From CAIMUS01 sp046347625 (GTDB lineage: Bacteria > Pseudomonadota > Gammaproteobacteria > Competibacterales > Competibacteraceae): DNA of 64,000 nucleotides. The position numbers were made by a program, and so were the translations under genes. The DNA lies in contig JAXMFU010000001.1 in NCBI GenBank assembly GCA_046347625.1, positions 62,001-126,000 on the forward strand. Reading direction: 5' to 3'. Within the stretch, counting starts at the first letter, position 1; each line of letters starts with the position of its first letter. A model generated the notes under the pieces. It searched no databases. It was not told where the DNA came from and saw only the letters and a program-made list of their open reading frames with translations. Of this stretch, positions 58,279-64,000 are shown piece after piece.

Positions 58279-59174
58279 CCTTTGGTGCTAGTTTATTCAC
58301 AGGCTAAACTCAGCCATGGAAAGGTGTACAAAGCCCTGCTCGTCGGCAGGTAGACCATCCCATTGAAGTAGGATGTTGACGGCCGTTACCATGAATGCAA
58401 GTCTGGCGAGCAGGTAATCCCAGCACCGATGCCGCACGTGCTTGAGGTGGCTGACCAAGGTCATCATGCTAAGGACCGTTTCCACCAGCATCCGGTCGTT
58501 CCACTGCCCCCGCGGACAAATCTTGAGGTTCGGCGGATCGCCCTCCGCCGCATGAAACCCGTGATCCGCCAATACCACCATGCGCGACTTGACCCTCTCC
58601 ACCAGGGGATGAAAGATGGTATCGTAGATATTGGCGGGCCCACAGGACCACCCTACGACCAAGCCCAACCGATTCAACAACAAGCACAGCTTGCCTCCCA
58701 CGATCCAACGATGATTTGAGACCCCTTTCCGCCCCCACTGAGTCCGGCTGCGGCCATACCGACGAGGGTGCAGCAGTTCGATTCCGTAGGTATCGATGAC
58801 TCCCAACAGCGTTGGGGTGGCCAGAAAGCGATAGGTCCACGCTCGATGCGTCCGGAGCAAGCGAAACAGGCGCGAGCGCTCAGGCAAGCGTGGAAACAGG
58901 GGGTGGTAATCGCGGACCAGCCAGCGATAGAACGCCCGCTCCCCAACCCCTTTCAACCCAAACAAGACGCCGACTGTGACCGTTTCGCTGGGCCACAGGT
59001 GAGCTTGGGAGTGCTTCGGCACATCCTTCATCTGATCATCTATCCGACAGAACAGGTCAATGATAAAGTCTTCCGTCGTCATGTGCGGTCACCTCAGATA
59101 GGAAGGGGTTGGTTCTCCTCCCTAACCTGGGGGCTGCACATGGCTTTTTCAACTCAAAAAACTAGCACCAAAGG
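58279..59174 (-). mobile_element. IS982-like insertion sequence of a second type (896 bp)
   Basis: Perfect 16-bp termini CCTTTGGTGCTAGTTT (58279-58294) and its inverse (59159-59174); target duplicate TTATTAAA at 58271-58278 and 59175-59182. It is inserted in the DUF4407 gene. It carries one intact transposase gene. Confidence 0.88.
58297..59082 (-). CDS. DDE transposase (IS982-like; family assignment uncertain)
   Basis: This is a 261-residue protein. MTTEDFIIDLFCRIDDQMKD, then GVLFGLKGVGERAFYRWLVR. Catalytic candidates are Asp in GVIDTYGIELL, Asp in VVLADHGFHAAEG and Glu in MLVETVLSMM, the same order and closing motif as in the IS982 transposases nearby, but overall identity is low. It appears intact. 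Confidence 0.8.
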   Translation of the reverse strand: MTTEDFIIDLFCRIDDQMKDVPKHSQAHLWPSETVTVGVLFGLKGVGERAFYRWLVRDYHPLFPRLPERSRLFRLLRTHRAWTYRFLATPTLLGVIDTYGIELLHPRRYGRSRTQWGRKGVSNHRWIVGGKLCLLLNRLGLVVGWSCGPANIYDTIFHPLVERVKSRMVVLADHGFHAAEGDPPNLKICPRGQWNDRMLVETVLSMMTLVSHLKHVRHRCWDYLLARLAFMVTAVNILLQWDGLPADEQGFVHLSMAEFSL

Positions 59175-59785
59175 TTATTAAACCATTTATTTCATTAAAA
59201 TAGGTTTCCATTACAAGCTTCTCATTTTCACCGCTGAGTTTATGGTAGTGTTTTACAATATCCATTTCCTTTTCTTTTTCATAGTTAAGACGTTCTCGAC
59301 CTATTTCATTAATTATGTCTACTCCTTTATCATAAAGTCCTCTTCTTGAGAAAAATACGATAATCACACCTGTCATGTCTAATATAAAAAATAAGATGAA
59401 AAAGAACCAATCAGCATACCAAGCAGGTGTTTTTATAGGTTCTTGAGTACTATCAATTGGGTTTTGAGTTTTTTTTAACTCTTCAAAAGCCATTATATTT
59501 GCAAGTAATCCTCGTTTTGCTTTTTCTTGAGCTTGACCAAACTGATCAGTAGGAGTGCGATACTTTTCTGTTGCAATTTTTGACAATTGAGGCCCTATAT
59601 CTTCTAATTGTTTTTTAATTTCACCCAAATTCGTTTCCAACTGATTTTTTGGGGTTTGCATATCATCGCGGGTTTTCATAAAACTTTTACATTTACTTCC
59701 GCAACTTCGACGACCCGAAGTTGCATCTCCTCCACATTCGAATTTACGCCCAGCCTCTTCATTTTTCGTCAATTTATCGTAACAA

Positions 59786-60795
59786 ACCTGATGTGCAACT
59801 TTACCAAGTAGATCTTGAAGCGGCACAACTATCGCCGTAAGTTGAGAGAATCTCTAGCCTCCCAACCCAGAGGACGATAGCCATGCCAATAGATGAGTTT
59901 ATCATTACCGTGTTTTGTTGGGTGGAGCTAGGGCTCGAAAAAGTGACCGCTGGCGTGAAGCTCCGTACCCGCGGTTTTGCTCCCCGCTTAAGGGACAGCG
60001 AAGTGATCACGATGGAGATTGTGGGTGAATTTCTGGGTTATGAGGGCGATGAAGCCATTTGGGAATACTTCAAGCAGCACTGGGCGGCTTGGTTTCCTGG
60101 CTTGGGGGATCGAAGTACCTTTGTGCGCCAAGCCGCCAATCTCTGGCGAGTGAAGCAGCTGTTACATCAGCAGTTGGTGACGGAACTGGGGGCAGATACG
60201 GCAGACTGCCATATTATCGACGGGTTCCCGCTTAAGGTGTGCCACGTGGTGCGCGCCCCGCGCAGCCAGAACCTGAAAGGTGAAGCTGACTACGGCTACT
60301 GCGCGGCCAAGGATGAGCACTACTACGGGTTGAAAGCGAACGTACTGATTGATCCGCGGGGTGTGGTGGTCGGGATCACGATCACGGCGGCCCATGTGGA
60401 TGAGCGCGATTCTGCCTATGAGGTCTTGCAGGCGATTATCGGGGTGCTCCTGGGTGACAAAGGATATATCCGCCCTCAATTCAAAGCGGATTGTGAAGCC
60501 GTGGGGATCGACCTGCAAACCCCCGTGCGGAAGAACATGATCGAGTCGCGGCCGCGCTGGTGGTTAAAGCTCTTACGGCGGGTCCGCAAGCGGGTTGAAA
60601 CCGTGATTAGCCAACTGGAACAACGTTTTGGGTTGGCGAAAACGCGGGCACGCGATGCCTGGCATCTGACCAACCAAGTGACCCGCAAGCTCTTGGCGCA
60701 TACGATTGGCATCTGGCTCAACATCCAACAGGGTCGCGAGCCGTTACAGTTAGACGGTGTAGTCACTGCTTAACCTGAAAAGTTGCACATCACGT
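59786..60795 (+). mobile_element. IS982-family insertion sequence, copy 2 (1010 bp)
   Basis: Same termini and length as copy 1. The target duplicate CGTAACAA is at 59778-59785 and 60796-60803. It is inserted antisense into the DUF4407 gene between the codons for Tyr and Asp in DCYDKLTK. Confidence 0.9.
59883..60773 (+). CDS. IS982-family transposase (copy 2)
   Basis: This 296-residue protein has the same sequence as the copy at 52121-53011, including all three catalytic residues. Identity of the two copies indicates recent movement. Confidence 0.9.
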   Translation: MPIDEFIITVFCWVELGLEKVTAGVKLRTRGFAPRLRDSEVITMEIVGEFLGYEGDEAIWEYFKQHWAAWFPGLGDRSTFVRQAANLWRVKQLLHQQLVTELGADTADCHIIDGFPLKVCHVVRAPRSQNLKGEADYGYCAAKDEHYYGLKANVLIDPRGVVVGITITAAHVDERDSAYEVLQAIIGVLLGDKGYIRPQFKADCEAVGIDLQTPVRKNMIESRPRWWLKLLRRVRKRVETVISQLEQRFGLAKTRARDAWHLTNQVTRKLLAHTIGIWLNIQQGREPLQLDGVVTA

Positions 60796-61413
60796 CGTAA
60801 CAATCAATTTTTTTTCCGATGTCGTTTAAGTTACTTTGCATGCTCGTTATATCCCTTTCCAGATCTGTTTTCTTTTTTTCTAGTCTACTAAATTCTGGAT
60901 CAGAATGTAGTTGATTATTACGCTGATTTTCGTTATCTGCAATTTTTTTATTGTATTTTTCCTCCAAATATCCTTCTATCTCATTTTTAAAGCAAGTCAA
61001 TGCAAAGGGTTTTGAAATAATAAATGCGATCACTATAGCCAAAAAAATGCGAGGTAAAGAAATAATAAACTGTGTATAATAAGGACTATTTTTTTCAAGA
61101 ATAATTGATGAAACTATATATCGGTCTAGATTGAAAATTAAGAAACCCCAAAATAGACCAAAGGATACAGCAAAATAAATATTTTGAAACACATAATTAA
61201 AAGATAAGCTACCTGTTATAAATGCTAGAACACCAGTAAAAAAAACAGCCGCACCAGCACTCTGATATTTAGCTATTTCTGTCGGGCAGTCTTCTAAAAT
61301 CTTTGCTGAAACACCGCTAAAACCAAATAATAATTTAGTGAAAAAACCAATTTTTATCCTATATTCATTAATTTTCATGATCTTCTACCATAAATTTTTA
61401 ATTTACCCATCGT

Positions 61414-61683
61414 TTAATCCTCCACTTCTCCAGCAAATTTTAACTTGATGTCCTCCGTCCTGGCAAGGATTTCTGCCATACTATCGACGTTACCCACGAG
61501 GCACCGACCCAGGAAGACGCTGCGTGTCTGAAAAGGCTTCCGTAGCCTCGGTTGAGATGTCATCTGCATAAGACCATGTCGCAGAGCTTCATTCACAATT
61601 TCCTTCAGTTCGGCTTTGCGGGCCTCTCTGACCTTGGCAAGCAGAGCCGCTACGTCAGCATCCAATGTCAATGTCGTTCGCAT
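61414..61683 (-). CDS. VapB-type antitoxin without a toxin
   Basis: This is an 89-residue protein. MRTTLTLDADVAALLAKVRE and ELKEIVNEALRHGLMQM, then KPFQTRSVFLGRCLVGNVDS, is a typical DUF2191 VapB. A PIN toxin normally overlaps its 3' end. Here the DUF4407 gene starts 35 bp downstream instead, so the toxin has been lost or replaced. Confidence 0.83.
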   Translation of the reverse strand: MRTTLTLDADVAALLAKVREARKAELKEIVNEALRHGLMQMTSQPRLRKPFQTRSVFLGRCLVGNVDSMAEILARTEDIKLKFAGEVED

Positions 61684-61739
61684 AGATTACCTCCTCGACA
61701 ACATAATACCCGGAATCAACCAACCTTTCGGACAAATCG

Positions 61740-64000
61740 TCAGGAATATACCACCCTGACCTTTTCCTCTCCGACCAACCCACGCAATTCTCGCAATAAA
61801 GCCTCACTCGGCTTTACCCGCCAGTCCTGTCCCAAAACGATAGAGGCCCTGGCATCGGTGCGAGTATAGTCCACCTGAATCTGGCATTTCCCTTGTCGAT
61901 GTGGCGCCAGCGTCGCCGCCAGATGTTCCAGCAGACCGTTATTAAAGCGACCGGCATCGAGGCTGAGTACCAGGGTGCGAGCGTATTCCTGGCGGGCGGT
62001 ATCGATATCCAGCACCCGATCGACATTGACTCGCAGACCTTCGGCAAAATCATCCCAGACCAGCTTCCCTTGGATCACCAGAATGGCGTCTTCGATCAAC
62101 AGTTTGCGGCTTTGCTCGTAAGCTTCGGGAAAAACCCGGATTTCCAATCGGGCGGTGTTATCGTCCAGCATTACGAATGCCATCCGTCCACCGCGATTGG
62201 CGGTGCGGGTGCGAACACTCACCACCAGACCGGCAATAATGACCGGCTTATCGCCGTTTCTTCCGGCACGGCGAACGAAGGACGCCAGGCCGTTGCTGTC
62301 ATTGACCAGATCCACCAGAGGATGGGTGACGATATGCTCTAATTCAGGCTTAAGGCGCTCGATAGGATGGCTGGTCAAATACAATCCCAGTGTTTCCTTT
62401 TCACCTTTGAGAAGTTGCTCCTGATCCCATTCCGCGACGACCCCGACATCACTGGCGACGGCAACCGGCTCCGCTACCGTCGGCAGCCCGAATAGATCGA
62501 CCTGGCCGGCATCGTCCGCGCGGGAGTTCTGTTCCGCCAGTCGCATTGCTTCGGGCAATTGCGCCATCAGGGTGGCGCGATTGGGCGCCAGGCCATCGAA
62601 AGCACCGGCGCGAATCAGCGATTCCAAAACCCGTCGGTTGAGTTTATGCTGATCGACCCGCCGACACAGGTCGAATAAATCCTGAAAAGGACCAGTGTGC
62701 CGCCGTTCTTCCACGATGGCCTCGACAGCGGCTTCACCTACCCCCTTGACGGCGCCTAAACCGTAAATAATCCGACCCTGATCGTCCACGGTAAAACGGT
62801 ATTCGGAACGGTTAATCGCCGGCGGCAATATCGTTAATTTCATGGAACGGGCTTCTTCCATAAATACGACGACCTTATCGGTCTTATCCATATCCGAGGA
62901 TAATACTGCCGCCATGAAAGCCGCCGCATAATGAGTTTTTAGCCAGGCGGTTTGATAGGAAAGCAGAGCATAGGCAGCCGAGTGAGAATTTGAACAACAC
63001 AAGCCGGAAGCCAGGATGAAATTATGGTCCGGGTGATCTATTTCAAGATCGTAACCTTGACACCATCCCAGGAAAGTGATTCGTACAGGCTTCCGTAGCA
63101 CAATATCCCGACCCAATCGGTATCTTTGATCTTCTCGAATAACTGATCCAGGCTGGGAGAGATAAGCTCGCCAGAGCAGTTTCTGAAACACTCCATCGAT
63201 AGACGGATTAAACGCCAGGATCTTTTCATGATCTCTTTCTCTAACATCCGATCGCGCTCTTGTACATCGACTAAATCTTGAGAAGACCTGATCGGTAAAA
63301 AATGCCATGGTCCATCTACTTCGATTATGATCTTCCAAGGCTGATGGATAAAATCCACTTGCTTTTTTTGATCTCCACAACGGAATTTCGTATTCCTGAT
63401 AAATCCTAGCTCTACCAGATGAGGTTCGAGCCAAATTTCCATCTTCGATCGCTTCGAAGCAGCAAGCGCTTTGGCATGACTCTCCCAGAATTTTTCGCGA
63501 TTGTTGTCCCGCCAGTTCTTGAGTCTCGCAGCACGCTGCTGTTGGATATCCAATCGCGCCGCAGTTTTCCTCGCCCTTTCGGAGTATCGGCTCCTCATTT
63601 CGGGAGTATGCTTTAAGTTCTTGCAGGTATCTATACGGATCTGCTTGCGTGCCTGCTGACACTGGAGGCAAGTTCGCAAATGTTCCGATATTTTCTTCCG
63701 AGTACAAACAACCATACCGCAGTACATGGTCCTTGGTTTGCCTGAAGTTGGACCTGTATGAATCATACTGAGGCAGATCGGACATTGTTTTTGATGGGCA
63801 TGTATCATTCGTTTGGTACGCTGCGGTTCCCCACACTTGCTCACCCAGGTGAATAATTTCCCAGAGTGGGAGTTGCCCATATTTCGTGAGCCATTTGTGA
63901 TCGAGGGTACATCTTTCAATGATGCCGTCATCGAATACTATCTCCCAAATAGGTACCTCCCCATGATCATGTAACTGAACGACTTTAGAGGGTATAAAAT
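61740..64000 (-). CDS. dnaE: DNA polymerase III alpha subunit, C-terminal part, with intein (runs off right edge)
   Basis: The frame is open from the right edge to the stop at 61740. The C-extein begins at Ser (62987) with SHSAAYALLSYQTAWLKTHY and runs 415 residues: helix-hairpin-helix region (GLGAVKGVGEAAVEAIVEER), OB fold (PVIIAGLVVSVRTRTANRGG) and tail domain, as in E. coli DnaE after its FNK-SHSAAYA site. Before it, EIDHPDHNFILASGLCCSN is the C-terminal intein block ending in the splice-site Asn. Near the right edge VFDDGIIERCTLDHKWLTKY is the intein N-terminal block with the T-x-x-H motif. The true start, polymerase domain and first intein residue are outside. Between the blocks the frame is open but reads nonsense. 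Confidence 0.9.
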   Translation of the reverse strand, partial: FIPSKVVQLHDHGEVPIWEIVFDDGIIERCTLDHKWLTKYGQLPLWEIIHLGEQVWGTAAYQTNDTCPSKTMSDLPQYDSYRSNFRQTKDHVLRYGCLYSEENIGTFANLPPVSAGTQADPYRYLQELKAYSRNEEPILRKGEENCGAIGYPTAACCETQELAGQQSRKILGESCQSACCFEAIEDGNLARTSSGRARIYQEYEIPLWRSKKASGFYPSALEDHNRSRWTMAFFTDQVFSRFSRCTRARSDVRERDHEKILAFNPSIDGVFQKLLWRAYLSQPGSVIREDQRYRLGRDIVLRKPVRITFLGWCQGYDLEIDHPDHNFILASGLCCSNSHSAAYALLSYQTAWLKTHYAAAFMAAVLSSDMDKTDKVVVFMEEARSMKLTILPPAINRSEYRFTVDDQGRIIYGLGAVKGVGEAAVEAIVEERRHTGPFQDLFDLCRRVDQHKLNRRVLESLIRAGAFDGLAPNRATLMAQLPEAMRLAEQNSRADDAGQVDLFGLPTVAEPVAVASDVGVVAEWDQEQLLKGEKETLGLYLTSHPIERLKPELEHIVTHPLVDLVNDSNGLASFVRRAGRNGDKPVIIAGLVVSVRTRTANRGGRMAFVMLDDNTARLEIRVFPEAYEQSRKLLIEDAILVIQGKLVWDDFAEGLRVNVDRVLDIDTARQEYARTLVLSLDAGRFNNGLLEHLAATLAPHRQGKCQIQVDYTRTDARASIVLGQDWRVKPSEALLRELRGLVGEEKVRVVYS
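63115..63826 (-). other. Homing endonuclease insert of the DnaE intein, out of frame with the exteins
   Basis: One base off the dnaE frame, the DNA encodes zinc-finger-like CPICLSMIHTGPTSGKPRTM and further Cys pairs, a basic helical region, and a Vsr/DUF559-like nuclease. The nuclease runs SKMEIWLEPHLVELGFIRNT, VDFIHQPWKIIIEVDGPWHF, and ERDRMLEKEIMKRSWRLIRL. A one-base gain in the G run near 63824-63830 and a one-base loss near 63115-63125 would account for leaving and re-entering the dnaE frame. The alternate frame is itself open from ATG 63931 to 63038. Confidence 0.75.

Larger units (their letters stand above)
57795..61378 (-). pseudogene. DUF4407 membrane protein gene split by two insertion sequences
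   Basis: Three pieces belong to one gene. Piece 1 (61378 to 60796) has MKINEYRIKIGFFTKLLFGF, two N-terminal transmembrane hairpins and a coiled coil to IGKKIDCYD. Piece 2 (59785 to 59175) reads KLTKNEEAGRKFECGG, a second coiled coil, a membrane segment (WFFFILFFILDMTGVIIVFF) and ETYFNEINGLI. Piece 3 (58278 to 57795) reads KETIKRFTDNYKDTINNSLS, an (ATT)n repeat and a C-terminal two-helix membrane part. Removing 1010+8 bp and 896+8 bp leaves 1662 bp, exactly 553 codons plus stop with no frame break. The fold and Cys-rich centre fit DUF4407. It is much more AT-rich than the surroundings. Confidence 0.87.

Noticed and set aside
59149..59826. A separate 225-residue coiled-coil gene
   Set aside because: Its first codons come from the IS982 end and its last ones from the other insertion sequence; the middle is the central piece of the DUF4407 gene.
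1..64000. tRNA or rRNA genes
   Set aside because: No cloverleaf-like or rRNA-like stretch was recognised when reading the intergenic regions.

Overview
The window looks like a piece of a high-GC gammaproteobacterial chromosome. The evidence is a membrane-bound formate dehydrogenase, a ZnuABC zinc transporter, a CrcB/DUF190 pair, a bcp peroxiredoxin, a sigma-54 activator with sigma-54 promoters, and many Pseudomonas-type palindromic intergenic repeats. The mix of Uma2, giant PKD-repeat lipoproteins, TIR-STAND-WD40 and toxin-antitoxin remnants suits a large, mobile-element-rich genome of the Thiotrichales/Competibacter type. That placement is an inference and I hold it weakly.

Layout. 1-1029 is the start of a spermidine-synthase-like membrane protein that runs off the left edge. 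1.2-2.2 kb is a Uma2 protein with a heptad-repeat tail. 2.3-15.3 kb holds two tandem paralogous lipoproteins of about 2,000 and 2,300 residues, built of PKD and Ig-like repeats. 15.4-16.7 kb is mostly non-coding, with a MITE and the control region of a three-gene formate dehydrogenase operon (16.7-21.7 kb). 21.8-25.9 kb is a scrap-yard of toxin-antitoxin genes (PIN/RHH, HNH cassette, VapBC fused into HepT, MntA) plus a patatin. 26.3-28.8 kb has an AraC regulator, an AlkB homologue and a PolB-type exonuclease.

29.3-42.4 kb is the most unusual part. It has a sigma-54 activator, an amidohydrolase, a broken 62-residue acidic protein, a hydrolase-like protein, a PLP enzyme, a 560-residue unknown, an HEVGH metallopeptidase and two paralogous acidic-leader proteins, all on the minus strand. 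Facing them on the plus strand are a third acidic-leader protein and an OmpA-like protein. Two good -24/-12 promoters sit back to back in the divergent gap (39107-39653). The proteins share acidic N-termini, and some share further motifs, so I read the region as one co-regulated system of unknown function.

42.8-45.4 kb is znuA/znuCB. 45.7-51.1 kb is a TIR-STAND NTPase-WD40 protein plus a small lipoprotein. 51.3-55.6 kb has bcp, an IS982 copy nested in a MITE, crcB/DUF190, an orphan antitoxin, a cupin and terC. 55.7-61.4 kb is dominated by insertions. An IS4-like element with an internal deletion splits a CopG-like antitoxin. An AT-rich DUF4407 gene beside an OmpA-like gene is split by two different insertion sequences; removing them restores one 553-codon frame. 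The right end is the C-terminal half of dnaE carrying an intein. Its homing endonuclease is out of frame with the splicing domains, yet the extein frame stays open throughout.
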